Assembly: GCF_000153465.1 (NCBI RefSeq) | Contig: NZ_CH672387.1 | Span: 271,179-335,178, forward strand | DNA from: Aurantimonas manganoxydans SI85-9A1 | GTDB lineage: Bacteria; Pseudomonadota; Alphaproteobacteria; Rhizobiales; Rhizobiaceae | Direction: 5' to 3' | Length of the DNA stretch: 64,000 bases | Shown: one piece after another, positions 35,783 through 47,975 of the stretch | Layout: each line of letters opens with the position of its first letter | Numbering within the stretch: position 1 is the first letter of the stretch | The notes under the pieces: generated by a model | What the model saw: only the letters and a program-made list of their open reading frames with translations | Told to the model about the DNA's origin: nothing | The model's database searches: none | Made by a program: the position numbers and the translations under genes

Positions 35783-38700
35783 CTATTCGGCGGCGGGCTG
35801 CATCTTGGGCGCCGGCAGTTCGTCCTTGGCGCGCTGGGGGAATTCCGTCACCCGGCGCCAGGACGGTACGTCGGGTTGATCCTCCGCCGCGTCCGTTTCG
35901 GCCGCATGCACGGGGGTGGCCGGATGCTCGCCAGTCGCGTCGCCGTCGTCGCTGGCGTTCGGCCGCACGAGCCAGCGGAACAGCCGGCCGACCATGTGGC
36001 TGAGATCGTCCATCAACGTATAGACCGACGGGATGAAGATCAGCGACAGGACGGTGGAGACCAGAAGGCCGCCGATCACCGCGATCGCCATGGGCGCGCG
36101 GAACTCGCCGCCTTCGCCCGTCGCCATGGCCGCCGGCACCATGCCGGCCGCCATGGCCAGCGTGGTCATGATGATCGGCCGGGCGCGCTTGCGGCCGGCG
36201 TCGATGATCGCCTCGGTCTGGGGCATGCCGTGCTTTTCCTGCTCGACGGCGAAATCCACCAGCATGATCGAGTTCTTGGTGACGATGCCCATCAGCATCA
36301 GGATGCCGATGACCACCGGCATGGAGATCGCCGTGTGGGTGATGAGCAGGGCGCCGACCACGCCGCCGACCGACAACGGCAGTGAGGCGAGGATGGTCAG
36401 CGGCAGGAAGACACTGCCGAACAGCAGGATCAGCACGACCAGCACCATCATGATGCCGGCGCTCATGGCCGAGGCGAAGCCGGCGAAGACCTCTCCCTGG
36501 ATTTCGGCGTCGCCGACTTCCTGGATGCGCACGCCGGGCGGCAGATCCTTCACCGCGGGCAGCGACATGATCTTCTCGCTGCCCTGGCCGATCTCGAAAC
36601 CCGGCGCCATCGAGGTGCCGACCTTCACCAGCCGCTCGCGGTCGTAGCGGTCGATGGTCGAGGGGCCTTGGCCGAAGCCGATATCGGCGACGCTGTCCAA
36701 CGGCACGGAGGCGCCGGTGCCGGTCGTCACCCGCAGATTGCGGATGGTCGACAGGTCCTGGCGGGCGCTTTCGCGCAGTTCCACCCGGATCGGCACCTGC
36801 CGCGTGCCGACATTGAACTTGGCGAGATTTGCGCCGACGTCGCCGATGGTGGCGACGCGCACCGTCTCGGAGATGGCGTCGGGCGCGATCGCGAGATCGG
36901 CGGCCTTGTCGAGCCGCGGCACGATGCGGATTTCGGGCCGGGCGAAGGACGCCATGGCCGAAGGGTTGGCGAAAATCGGATCGCGCCGCATCTGAGCTTC
37001 GAGGTCGGCCGCGGCGGCGGACACCTTCGCGCCGTCGTCGCCGAGGATGCCGACGGAGAGTTCGCGCTCGCCGCGGTCGTTGACGTAATAGGAGCGGATG
37101 TCCGGGATCGCCGCCAGCCTGGCGTCGATGATCGGCTCGAGCTGGGCCTGGCTGCGGGTGCGCTCGAACTTGCGCGTCAGATTGATGGTCAGCGCGGCGC
37201 GCCGGACCTCCAGCGTGCCGGTCGGACTGGCGCCGCCGATCACCAGGACGCTGCGCACCTCCGGCAGTTCGCGGATCGAGGCGACGGCGTCGTCGGTGAC
37301 GGCGCGGGTGGTTTCCAGCGTCGAGCCGGGCGGCAGTTCCAGCGACACGACGATGCGCGAGGCGTCTTCCTTGGGAATGAAGCCGGTCGGCAGATATTTC
37401 ACCGCATCGATCGACAGGGCGAAGAGGCCGATGCCGACCGCCAGCGTGATCCAGCGCCAGCGCACGGTCAGGCGCAGGAAGCTGGTATAGGCCCGCATCA
37501 ACAGGCCGTCGCTCTGCTCGGTCGGGTGCGGCATGCCCAGATAGGCGAGGAGGATCGCCAGCCCCACGGCGCCGGCCATGACGAAGAGCGACAGCTCCGT
37601 CGCCTGATCGAAGCTCAGTGCGGGTACCATGGCGGCATAGGGGCCGAGGGCTCCGGCCACCGGATTGTCCGGTCCGGCAGAGGGCAGGAAGGCGATGGCG
37701 AAGAGCACGCCGATGGCGAGGCCCGCCAGCGGTGCCAGCAGCATCAGCCGGCGGCGCAGCAGCCGCCCGAAGCTCGGCCCGCCCACCGCATGGGCGTGGA
37801 AGAAATAGGCCGCCAGCATCGGGGTGATCAGCCGGGCGACGAGCAGCGAGAAGAACACCGCCATGGCGACCGTCAGGCCGAACTGCTTGAAGTACTGGCC
37901 GGCAATGCCGCCCATGAAGCTCACCGGCGAAAACACGGCAATGATCGTCATGGTAATGGCGATGACGGCGAGGCCGATCTCGTCGGCCGCTTCCATGGCG
38001 GCGCGGTAGGGCTTCTTGCCCATGCCGATATGGCGCTCGATGTTCTCGATCTCGACGATGGCGTCGTCGACGAGAATGCCGGTGACCAGCGTGATGGCGA
38101 GAAGGCTGACCAGATTGAGCGAGAAGCCCATCAGGTCCATCGCCCAGAAGGTGGGAATGGCAGCGAGCGGCAGGGTAATCGCCGCGACGGCCGTGGCGCG
38201 CCAGTCGCGCAGGAACAGCAGCACCACGATGACCGCCAGGAGCGCGCCCTCGGCGAGGGTCTCCATGGCGGATTCGAAATTGCCGTAGGTGTAGGTGACG
38301 CTGTCGTCGATCTTGGAGAAGGTGACGTCCGGGTTGGCCGCGGCGAGCTTGGCCACGGCCTCGGCAGCGCGGTCGGCGACCGTCGTGTCGCTGGCGCCCT
38401 TGGAGCGGTAGATCGAGAAGGCGACGACCGGCCGGCCATCGAGCCGGGCGAAGGAGCGGGGCTTCTCCCAATTGTCGACGACCTCGCCGAGTTCGGCGAG
38501 GCGCACCTGCCGGCCGCCGCGCAGATAGATGCGCGTCTCGGCGAGCCCCTGTACCGTGTCGGCGGAGGAGAGGGTGCGGATCGCCTGTTCCTGGCCGCCG
38601 AATTCGCCGCGACCGCCCGACAGGTCGACATTGGTCGAGCGCAGCTGCCGGTTGACCTCGCCGGCGGTCACGCCGAGCGCGGCCAGCCGGTCGGGATCGA

Positions 38701-39268
38701 GCCGCACCTGGATCTCGCGCTCGACGCCGCCCATGCGCTCGACCCGGCCGACGCCGTTGAGCCCCTGCAAGGCGCGGATGACCACGTCGTCGACGAACCA
38801 GGACAATTGCTCCGGCGTCTTGCCGGGCGAGGCCGCCGCATAGGTGACGATCGACTGGTTCTCGACCTCGATGCGCTGGATGACCGGTTCGTCGATCGTC
38901 AGCGGCAGATCGGAGCGGATCTTGGCCACCGCGTCCTTGACGTCGTTGGTGGCGCGGTCCGTGTCGATCTCCAGCCGGAATTCGGCCGCCGTCACCGAGG
39001 AGCCGTCGGTGATGGTGGAGGTGACGTGCTTGACGCCGGAAATGCCGGCGATGGCATCCTCGACCTTCTTGGTGACCTGCGTCTCCAGCTCCGACGGTGC
39101 AGCACCGGATTCGGTGATCGTGACGGCGACGACCGGCACGTCGATATTGGGAAAGCGCGTGATCGGCAGGCTGATGAAGCTGGAGATGCCCAGCGCCACC
39201 AGCACGAAGAACAGGAGGATCGGCGGGACCGGGTTACGGATCGCCCAGGCGGAGAAGTTCCAGTTCAT
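35783..39268 (-). CDS. RND-family efflux pump, inner-membrane subunit
   Basis: The product has 1161 residues, slightly longer than AcrB because of an extra C-terminal tail (about 110 residues, Asp/Pro/Ala-rich). It has the 12-helix, two-half RND plan. Helix 1 is followed by the periplasmic loop with FPNIDVPVVAVTITESGAAP; the proton relay motif in helix 4 is VDDAIVEIENIERH, with the acidic pair, and the second half has GIVTKNSIMLVDFAVEQEK. It exports toxic compounds with the adaptor gene, which overlaps it by ATGA. No outer-membrane channel gene is adjacent, so a distant TolC is likely used. Confidence 0.92.
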   Translation of the reverse strand: MNWNFSAWAIRNPVPPILLFFVLVALGISSFISLPITRFPNIDVPVVAVTITESGAAPSELETQVTKKVEDAIAGISGVKHVTSTITDGSSVTAAEFRLEIDTDRATNDVKDAVAKIRSDLPLTIDEPVIQRIEVENQSIVTYAAASPGKTPEQLSWFVDDVVIRALQGLNGVGRVERMGGVEREIQVRLDPDRLAALGVTAGEVNRQLRSTNVDLSGGRGEFGGQEQAIRTLSSADTVQGLAETRIYLRGGRQVRLAELGEVVDNWEKPRSFARLDGRPVVAFSIYRSKGASDTTVADRAAEAVAKLAAANPDVTFSKIDDSVTYTYGNFESAMETLAEGALLAVIVVLLFLRDWRATAVAAITLPLAAIPTFWAMDLMGFSLNLVSLLAITLVTGILVDDAIVEIENIERHIGMGKKPYRAAMEAADEIGLAVIAITMTIIAVFSPVSFMGGIAGQYFKQFGLTVAMAVFFSLLVARLITPMLAAYFFHAHAVGGPSFGRLLRRRLMLLAPLAGLAIGVLFAIAFLPSAGPDNPVAGALGPYAAMVPALSFDQATELSLFVMAGAVGLAILLAYLGMPHPTEQSDGLLMRAYTSFLRLTVRWRWITLAVGIGLFALSIDAVKYLPTGFIPKEDASRIVVSLELPPGSTLETTRAVTDDAVASIRELPEVRSVLVIGGASPTGTLEVRRAALTINLTRKFERTRSQAQLEPIIDARLAAIPDIRSYYVNDRGERELSVGILGDDGAKVSAAAADLEAQMRRDPIFANPSAMASFARPEIRIVPRLDKAADLAIAPDAISETVRVATIGDVGANLAKFNVGTRQVPIRVELRESARQDLSTIRNLRVTTGTGASVPLDSVADIGFGQGPSTIDRYDRERLVKVGTSMAPGFEIGQGSEKIMSLPAVKDLPPGVRIQEVGDAEIQGEVFAGFASAMSAGIMMVLVVLILLFGSVFLPLTILASLPLSVGGVVGALLITHTAISMPVVIGILMLMGIVTKNSIMLVDFAVEQEKHGMPQTEAIIDAGRKRARPIIMTTLAMAAGMVPAAMATGEGGEFRAPMAIAVIGGLLVSTVLSLIFIPSVYTLMDDLSHMVGRLFRWLVRPNASDDGDATGEHPATPVHAAETDAAEDQPDVPSWRRVTEFPQRAKDELPAPKMQPAAE

Positions 39269-40449
39269 CCTTCGCCCTCCGCGCTCTTGAGGGCGACGGC
39301 CGTCACTGCGTCGCCGTCACGCACGAAGGTGCCGGCCAGCGCCACGACCTGGTCGCCGGCCTCGAGCCCTTCGAGGATCTCGGCGTCGCTGCCGGTGGTG
39401 ATGCCGAGGGTGACCTCGCGGGTCTCGATGGTGCCGTCGCGCACCACCTGCACCACGGCCGTGTCGGCATCCGCAATGATCGCGGTGCGCGGAACGACGA
39501 CGCCGGTGGAGCGGTCCGTCTCGACCACGCCGCGGGCAAAGCTGCCGGTGCGAAGCTCGGACGAGGCGGTCAGGGCGACGCGGATACGGCCGAGCCGTGT
39601 CGTCGCATCCACCATGGGCGAAACGAGGCGGATCTCGCCGGTGACCGGTTCGCCGCCGCCGGCCAGGGTGACCGACACCGCCTGCCCTTCGGCCAGGCGA
39701 CGCAGCACGGTTTCGCCGACCTCGGCGTCCAGCTCGATCTGACCGTCGCGGGCGATCTCGAACAGGCCGCCGCTGCTGCCAGAGACGACGCTGCCGAGGC
39801 GGGCGGCTCGCGACAGGATCAGACCATCCGTGGGGGCCTTGATCTCGGCCTTTGCCTTGCGCAGTTCCAGTTCGCGCCGCTCGGCAAGGGTCAGCGCCCG
39901 GTCGGCTTCGGCGACGGCGACACCTTGGCGGGCGCTGGCGAGCGCGGCGTCGGCGGAGGCGGCGGCCGACACGCGCTGGTCGAGGACGTCCTGGCCAACG
40001 ATGCCCTTCTTCGCCAGCGGCCTTGTGCGGGCAAGGGCGGACTGGGCTTCGGTCGCGATCGACTCGGCTTCGGCAATGCGGCTCTTCGCCTGGGCGATCG
40101 CGGCATCGGCGCGCGCGGTCTGGGACTGGCTGCGGGCGAGGCCGATCTCGATCATGTCGGTGTCGAGCCGGGCGAGGATTTCGCCTGCGGCCACCATGTC
40201 GCCCTCGTCCGCCAGCAGGGCCTTGATCCGCAAGCCTTCGACATCGCTGCCGACGACGACGGTCTCGCGCGGCCGCAACGTGCCCGTGACGGTGACGGTG
40301 GAGACGATCTCGCGACGCTTCGCCTCGACGACGGACACGCTGGGTGCCTGCAGCGCGGCGGTCGCGGCCGGCGCATCCTGCGCCATGGCGCCGACCGGCA
40401 AGGCCGCGACGGTGGCTGCCAGAAGAAGGGCGAGGGGACGCAGGGACAT
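39265..40449 (-). CDS. RND efflux periplasmic adaptor (membrane fusion protein)
   Basis: The product has 394 residues from ATG 40449. A signal peptide (MSLRPLALLLAATVAALPVG) leads to a lipoyl half-motif GLRIKALLADEGDMVAAGE, a coiled-coil hairpin (QSQTARADAAIAQAKSRIAE onward to about residue 190), the second lipoyl half KAEIKAPTDGLILSR, and a beta-barrel and membrane-proximal domain. It links the pump to an outer channel. It is the first gene of the two-gene efflux operon and is preceded by the tetR gene on the same strand. Confidence 0.9.
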   Translation of the reverse strand: MSLRPLALLLAATVAALPVGAMAQDAPAATAALQAPSVSVVEAKRREIVSTVTVTGTLRPRETVVVGSDVEGLRIKALLADEGDMVAAGEILARLDTDMIEIGLARSQSQTARADAAIAQAKSRIAEAESIATEAQSALARTRPLAKKGIVGQDVLDQRVSAAASADAALASARQGVAVAEADRALTLAERRELELRKAKAEIKAPTDGLILSRAARLGSVVSGSSGGLFEIARDGQIELDAEVGETVLRRLAEGQAVSVTLAGGGEPVTGEIRLVSPMVDATTRLGRIRVALTASSELRTGSFARGVVETDRSTGVVVPRTAIIADADTAVVQVVRDGTIETREVTLGITTGSDAEILEGLEAGDQVVALAGTFVRDGDAVTAVALKSAEGEG

Positions 40450-40544
40450 GGGAGGCCTCGATCTCTTGCGGGCCGGGCCCGCCTGATGGAACGTCCGTCG
40501 CCGACCATGTCGGGTCAGGTGATCGCCGCAGGGCGGCGCGGAAT

Positions 40545-41186
40545 TCAAGCGGCGGCGGGTGGCCGGGGAGCCAGGAGGCCCTCCACGATGCGCCGCAGAT
40601 ACGGCTCGATGGTTTCGATGTCGAAGTCCTGTTCGATCTGCAGGCGCATCACCAGACCGTCGCCGACCGACAGGAGCACGGTGAGGACGACGCCCAGATC
40701 GATGTCGGCGGCGATCTCGCCGCGGCCATGGGCCTGCTGCAGGGCTTCGCGAAAGGCCCGGCGCACTTCCAGCTCGATCTCGTGGAAACGCTTGCCGATG
40801 GTGGTGTTGCGGATGCTTTCCGAGCAGATCTCGACCATCAGCCCGCCGGTATCGGGATCCAGCGTCTGGCGCAGATACTCCATCGCCACGGCGACGATGC
40901 GGTCGAAGATGCTGCCGGGGCCGCCGAGCAGGGCCATGCAATTGGCGGCGTTGCCCCGCTCTTCCTCGGCGATCGCCTCGATGATCGCGTCCTTGGACGG
41001 AAAATACCGGTAGAGCGCCCCGGGGCTCATCTTCGCCTCGGCGCAGATCTGTTGCATCGACGCGCCATGAAAGCCGGCCCTGGCGAAACAGGCCCGCGCG
41101 GCGGCCAGCACCTGAACGCGGCGCTGGTCCTGGGCCGTCATCGCAGGGCCGTCGGGCAGGGGCGTGGTCGCAGGCAAGGGCAGCAT
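40545..41186 (-). CDS. TetR-family repressor of the RND operon
   Basis: The product has 213 residues from ATG 41186. The HTH is AARACFARAGFHGASMQQIC, then AEAKMSPGALYRYFPSKDAI; the rest is a variable ligand domain. The start at 41186 is preferred because the upstream ATG at 41216 lies inside the likely -10 box and the one at 41273 inside a stem-loop; ATG 41141 is another option. None has a good ribosome site. A perfect palindrome at 41201-41212 next to the promoter is the probable self-binding site. It probably controls the efflux genes 95 bases downstream as well. Confidence 0.85.
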   Translation of the reverse strand: MLPLPATTPLPDGPAMTAQDQRRVQVLAAARACFARAGFHGASMQQICAEAKMSPGALYRYFPSKDAIIEAIAEEERGNAANCMALLGGPGSIFDRIVAVAMEYLRQTLDPDTGGLMVEICSESIRNTTIGKRFHEIELEVRRAFREALQQAHGRGEIAADIDLGVVLTVLLSVGDGLVMRLQIEQDFDIETIEPYLRRIVEGLLAPRPPAAA

Positions 41187-41200
41187 CCGGGTCTGAGAGC

Positions 41201-41212
41201 GAACGATCGTTC
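41201..41212. promoter_or_regulatory. TetR operator palindrome
   Basis: GAACGATCGTTC is a perfect 12-bp palindrome that begins right after the -10 box of the leftward tetR promoter. It would cover the transcription start, the expected place for autorepression. Confidence 0.7.
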
Positions 41213-41240
41213 TCATAGCTTCTGCTGCACTGCACGTAAA
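41212..41240 (-). promoter_or_regulatory. Sigma-70-like promoter of tetR and efflux genes
   Basis: On the minus strand TTTACG (41240-41235) and TATGAG (41217-41212) are separated by 17 bp; each matches consensus at four of six positions. It sits between a stem-loop and the operator. Confidence 0.5.
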
Positions 41241-41247
41241 GTCGTTT

Positions 41248-41280
41248 GCCGGCGATGAATCGTCTGAATTCATCGCCGGC
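41248..41280 (-). terminator. Stem-loop terminator after tctA
   Basis: GCCGGCGATGAAT (41248-41260) and ATTCATCGCCGGC (41268-41280) form a perfect 13-bp stem with a 7-base loop, 61 bases beyond the tctA stop and just before the tetR promoter. The following bases are only weakly T-rich on the minus strand. Confidence 0.65.
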
Positions 41281-41341
41281 GTTTGTTACGCAAGGCTTAT
41301 GATGGAAGGATTTCGCGCCGCCGGCCTCGGCCGGGCGCGGA

Positions 41342-42859
41342 TCAGTCGCGGCCCGCAGGTTCCGGTCGCGCCGATCCCTTTTTGCGTCGCATGAGCATCA
41401 TCATGATCAGCGGCAGGAACCAGATGGCGATGGTGAACAGGCCGAGCCCGGCGGCGATCGGCCGCTCGAAGAAGGCCAGGAAGCTGCCATCGGCCTTGAT
41501 CATCGAGGTGATGAAGTTCTGCTCCAGCATGGGCCCGAGCACGAGACCGAGGATCGCCGGGGCGATCGGGATGTCGTTCTCGTCCATCAGGAAGCCGAGA
41601 ATGCCGAAGATCAGCATCAGGATGACGCCGAAGATCGAGTTGTTGATGGCGAAGGAACCGACGATGCAGAACATCAGGATAATCGGCATCAGGACCCGCT
41701 CGGGGATCGACAGAATGGTGCCGGCCGACTTGATCGCCACCCAGCCCAGCGGCAGCATGATGATGTTGGCGAGGAAGAAGACGATGAACACCGCGTAGAT
41801 GAGCTGCGGGTCGTTGATGAACACCGTCGGCCCCGGATTGATGCCCTTGATGTAGAGCACGCCGATGACGATCGCGGTGATGGAATCGCCGGGAATGCCG
41901 AAGACCAGCGCCGGAATCCAGGCGCCGCTGACCGCGCCGTTGTTGGACGCGCCGGCCTCGACGAGGCCCTCGACATGGCCGGTCCCGAATTTCTGCGGCG
42001 TCTTGGAAAAGCGCTTGCTGACCGCATAGGAAATCCACGCGGCAATGTCGGCGCCAGCGCCGGGAAGCGCGCCGATCGCGGTGCCCAGCGCGCTGCCGCG
42101 AAACACCTGGACCGGGTAGCGCTTGAAGTTCTTCCACTGGCTGACGAAGATGCCGTCGCCGCCGGACCGGGCGATGGCCGGCCGGTCGACGCGCGCCACG
42201 ACCGAGCGCAGCACTTCGGAGACGGCGAAGAGGCCGATCATCGCGGGAATGAACTGGACGCCGGCCAGAAGCTCGACATTGCCGAAGGTGTAGCGCGGCT
42301 CGCCGGCCGGATTGTCGATGCCGACGGTGGCGGCGAACAGGCCGATCAGCAGCGAGATGATGCCGCGGGTCACCGAGCCCGGCGACACGAAGATCGCGCA
42401 GGAGAGGCCGAGCACGACCAGCCAGAAATACTCGAAGGAGGAGAATTTCAGCGCCACTTCGGCCAGCGCCGGCGAAGCGGTGACGAGGACGATGGTGCCG
42501 AAGATGCCGCCGATCGAGGAGAACACCAGGGCCGCACCGAGGGCTTCCTCGGACCGGCCGGACCGCGTCATGCGGTAGGCATCCTCCACATAGGCGGCGC
42601 TGGCGGGCGTGCCGGGCATGCGCAGCATGGCGCCGGGAATGTCACCGGCGAAGATCGCCATGGCCGTGGCGGTGACGATCGCCGCGATGGCCGGCACCGG
42701 ATCCATGAAGAAGGTGATCGGCACCAGCAGCGCCGTCGCCATGGTCGCGGTCAGGCCGGGAATGGCGCCGACGAACATGCCGAAGCAGGCGGACCCCAGG
42801 ATGACCAGCAGGACGTAAGGCTGGAAGACGAGCCCGAAGGCTTCCACGATAACGGACAT
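41342..42859 (-). CDS. tctA: Tripartite tricarboxylate transporter, large permease TctA
   Basis: The product has 505 residues with about twelve membrane helices. TctA signatures are GAIPGLTATMATALLVPITF and, in the second half, GALPGAGADIAAWISYA, plus the KTPQKFGTGHVEGLVEAGAS segment. It is the main channel of a secondary carboxylate importer with TctB and TctC. It is last in the operon tctC-tctB-tctA; the gap to tctB is 6 bases. Confidence 0.93.
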   Translation of the reverse strand: MSVIVEAFGLVFQPYVLLVILGSACFGMFVGAIPGLTATMATALLVPITFFMDPVPAIAAIVTATAMAIFAGDIPGAMLRMPGTPASAAYVEDAYRMTRSGRSEEALGAALVFSSIGGIFGTIVLVTASPALAEVALKFSSFEYFWLVVLGLSCAIFVSPGSVTRGIISLLIGLFAATVGIDNPAGEPRYTFGNVELLAGVQFIPAMIGLFAVSEVLRSVVARVDRPAIARSGGDGIFVSQWKNFKRYPVQVFRGSALGTAIGALPGAGADIAAWISYAVSKRFSKTPQKFGTGHVEGLVEAGASNNGAVSGAWIPALVFGIPGDSITAIVIGVLYIKGINPGPTVFINDPQLIYAVFIVFFLANIIMLPLGWVAIKSAGTILSIPERVLMPIILMFCIVGSFAINNSIFGVILMLIFGILGFLMDENDIPIAPAILGLVLGPMLEQNFITSMIKADGSFLAFFERPIAAGLGLFTIAIWFLPLIMMMLMRRKKGSARPEPAGRD

Positions 42860-42865
42860 GATCGA

Positions 42866-43336
42866 CTACCAGAGAAATCCGAGGGCGCTGCGCGGAAGCG
42901 GAACGAGCAGCAGGCGGCCGAAGGCCTGCTGAATGACGATGGTCGCCAGGAGCGACACGACGATCGCGGTCACCGGCCGGGTGCGCAGGGTGAGCATCAG
43001 GGTGAGGATCACCACGAAGGCGGTGGGCACGAAGCCGAGCGCCTTGGAAAACAGGATGTAGAAGAGGATGAGGCCCAGCGCGACCGACAGGCCGATCAGC
43101 GCCACCGGCGAGCGGGCCCATTCGGCCAGCGCCAAAGCGGGCTGGTCGGTCCCGGCGATCACCGCCTTGCCGATCATGAACAGGCCCAGGCCCATCGCGA
43201 CGAGGGCGATGGTGGTGGGCATGGTCTCGGCCCCGTAGGCCTGCCCCGGAATGGGCGAGAACTGCAGCGCGGAGAGGTAGATTCCGCCGCCGCACAGAAG
43301 CGCGAGAACGCCAAGGGAAAGATCGTTCAGTTTCAT
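42866..43336 (-). CDS. tctB: Tripartite tricarboxylate transporter, small permease TctB
   Basis: The product has 156 residues from ATG 43336, with four membrane helices (SLGVLALLCGGGIYLSAL, TIALVAMGLGLFMIGKAV, SPVALIGLSVALGLILFY and the LGFVPTAFVVILTLML pair). This is the usual TctB plan. A 229-bp gap with a stem-loop separates it from the binding-protein gene. Confidence 0.85.
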   Translation of the reverse strand: MKLNDLSLGVLALLCGGGIYLSALQFSPIPGQAYGAETMPTTIALVAMGLGLFMIGKAVIAGTDQPALALAEWARSPVALIGLSVALGLILFYILFSKALGFVPTAFVVILTLMLTLRTRPVTAIVVSLLATIVIQQAFGRLLLVPLPRSALGFLW

Positions 43337-43527
43337 GGACGCGGTGACATCCTCGCCTCGGGGCCGTTCGGGGGATCGGACGGCGCCTGGCGCCGGTTCG
43401 AAGAGCATCCCCTGCCGGAAGGGGCAGGGCAGAGGGGCAGCATGCGAAACGGCGCGGTGGTGACGGCCGCGGTGCGTGGCCGGCCCATGAGGCCGACGCG
43501 GCTGACGGTCGCGGGAGCCCGAAAAGG

Positions 43528-43557
43528 CAGCGGCGACGCCTGATGGCGCCGCCGCTG
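43528..43557. repeat. Stem-loop between tctC and tctB
   Basis: CAGCGGCG (43528-43535) pairs with CGCCGCTG (43550-43557), with further partial pairing inside. On the minus strand it follows the tctC stop after 8 bases and is trailed by CCTTTTC, so partial termination or mRNA stabilisation is plausible. Confidence 0.55.
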
Positions 43558-43565
43558 TCGTTCCG

Positions 43566-44546
43566 TCACTTGGCCAGACCGGCTTTCTTCATGACTTCGC
43601 CCAGGCTGGCGTCGTCGTCGGCGACGATCTTCGTCGCATCCTCGCCGGCGGCCCAGCGCATGCCGAAGCCGCGGTCATTCATGAAGGTCTGGTACTCGTC
43701 GCTGTTGTAGGCCTTCTCGATGGCCGCCGTCAGCTTGGACTTGACGTCGTCGGGCATGCCGTCGGGACCGACGACCGTGCGCCAGACCGCGAGGGTCCAG
43801 TCCGAGCCGGTGGCTTCCTTCAGGGTCGGCACGTCCGGGAAGGCTTCCTGGCGCTCGGCCGACATGGTGGCCAGCGGACGCACGCGCTCGGCGTCGATCA
43901 TCGAGCGACCTTCGGCCAGCGACGACGGCACGATGTCCACGCCGCCGGCGACCATGTCGGTGATGCCCGGCGCCGCGCCCTGGCTCGGAACCCAGGTCAC
44001 CTGATCCGGTGCGAGATCTTCCGACAGGAGCCAGCCGGCGAGGCCGAGATGCCAGATGCCGCCCTGGCCGGTTCCGGAGCCCTTGAAGGTACCCTTCGGC
44101 TCCGACTTGAGCGCCTCGAGCAGCTTCTCGAGCGAATCATATTCGGAATCGGCCGAGACCATGACGCCGCCCGGATCGGCGTTGACCAGAGCGAGGATGT
44201 CGAAGTCCTCGTAGGTCAGCTCGGTCAGGCCCTGCCAGTGCATCATGTCGATCTCGATCGTCATGATGCCCAGCGTGTAGCCATCGGGTTCCGCATTGGC
44301 GATGGCGCTGTGGCCGACGACGCCCGAACCGCCGGTGCGGTTCACGACATTGACCGGAACGCCCAGCTCTTCCTGCAGCAGCGAGGCGAAGATGCGGCCC
44401 ACCGCATCGGTGCCGCCGCCGGCGCCCCAGGGCACGATCATCTGGATCGGCCGTTCCGGGTATTCCTGTGCGGTCGCTGCGCCGGCGCCGAGCAGTGTCG
44501 TGCCCATCAGTGCCGCGGCGAGGGTCATCAAGGTGCGTCTGTACAT
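43566..44546 (-). CDS. tctC: Tripartite tricarboxylate transporter substrate-binding protein
   Basis: The product has 326 residues from ATG 44546 (GGGAGG five bases upstream). The signal peptide is MYRRTLMTLAAALMGTTLLG, cut after ATA. The mature protein starts YPERPIQMIVPWGAGGGTDA, the Bug/TctC hallmark, and has VNRTGGSGVVGHSAIANAEP next. It binds a carboxylate in the periplasm; the ligand cannot be told. It is the first gene of the operon. Confidence 0.93.
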   Translation of the reverse strand: MYRRTLMTLAAALMGTTLLGAGAATAQEYPERPIQMIVPWGAGGGTDAVGRIFASLLQEELGVPVNVVNRTGGSGVVGHSAIANAEPDGYTLGIMTIEIDMMHWQGLTELTYEDFDILALVNADPGGVMVSADSEYDSLEKLLEALKSEPKGTFKGSGTGQGGIWHLGLAGWLLSEDLAPDQVTWVPSQGAAPGITDMVAGGVDIVPSSLAEGRSMIDAERVRPLATMSAERQEAFPDVPTLKEATGSDWTLAVWRTVVGPDGMPDDVKSKLTAAIEKAYNSDEYQTFMNDRGFGMRWAAGEDATKIVADDDASLGEVMKKAGLAK

Positions 44547-44692
44547 GGATCCTCCCAGATCAGTTGCGCGGCAGTACCGGATGGCTGCCCGCCAGAGGCA
44601 GGATGTCTGCCCCGTCTCCCCTTCTCGAAGCGCCGCCTTGCGGCGACGCCTCAACTCCGGCTGCGACTATCGGTGCCGCAACGCGCCGTGTC

Positions 44693-44704
44693 AATGTATA
44701 CGTT
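44693..44704. promoter_or_regulatory. Near-palindrome upstream of tctC, GntR-like operator
   Basis: AATGTATACGTT is symmetric except for one position pair and contains the TGTATAC core common in FadR/VanR-type GntR sites. It lies about 150 bases upstream of the tctC start. No GntR gene is present in the window, so any regulator is encoded elsewhere. Confidence 0.3.
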
Positions 44705-44730
44705 AGGCCCTTGTGCCGGCCGCTCCCGCG

Positions 44731-47583
<2,853 letters not shown>

Positions 47584-47595
47584 GCTGTTCAGTCC

Positions 47596-47958
47596 TTACC
47601 CGACCATCGCCTTGTAGGCGGCCTCGTCCATCAGCGCGTCGGCGGAGGACGGATCGGACAGCTTCATCTTGAAGAACCAGCCGGCCTTCTGCGGGTCATT
47701 GTTGACGATGGAGGGGTCGTCGGCGATCGCCTGGTTGACCTCGGTGATCTCGCCGTCGAGCGGCGCGTAGATCTCGGACGCGGCCTTGACCGATTCCACC
47801 ACGGCGGCGTCGTCACCCTTGGCGAAGCTGGTGCCGACCGCCGGCAGTTCGACGAAGACGAGGTCGCCGAGCTGGGTGGTAGCGTGTTCGGTGATGCCGA
47901 CCGTCGCGGTGTCGCCGTCGATCTGCAGCCACTCGTGTTCCTCGGTGAACTTCAACAT
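47596..47958 (-). CDS. gcvH: Glycine cleavage system H-protein
   Basis: The product has 120 residues from ATG 47958. The lipoyl lysine is Lys58 in [14 protein letters not shown]. The N-terminal [19 protein letters not shown] and the C-terminal [10 protein letters not shown] are typical. It shuttles the methylamine group between P and T proteins. It lies 17 bases after gcvT. Confidence 0.96.
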   Translation of the reverse strand: MLKFTEEHEWLQIDGDTATVGITEHATTQLGDLVFVELPAVGTSFAKGDDAAVVESVKAASEIYAPLDGEITEVNQAIADDPSIVNNDPQKAGWFFKMKLSDPSSADALMDEAAYKAMVG

Positions 47959-47975
47959 GTAAACGTCCTCTCGCT

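Noticed and set aside
36668..39742. 1024-codon open frame opposite the RND pump gene
   Set aside because: It is antisense to an intact 1161-residue transporter and has only Gly/Asp/Arg/His-rich low-information sequence, a known artefact of high GC.
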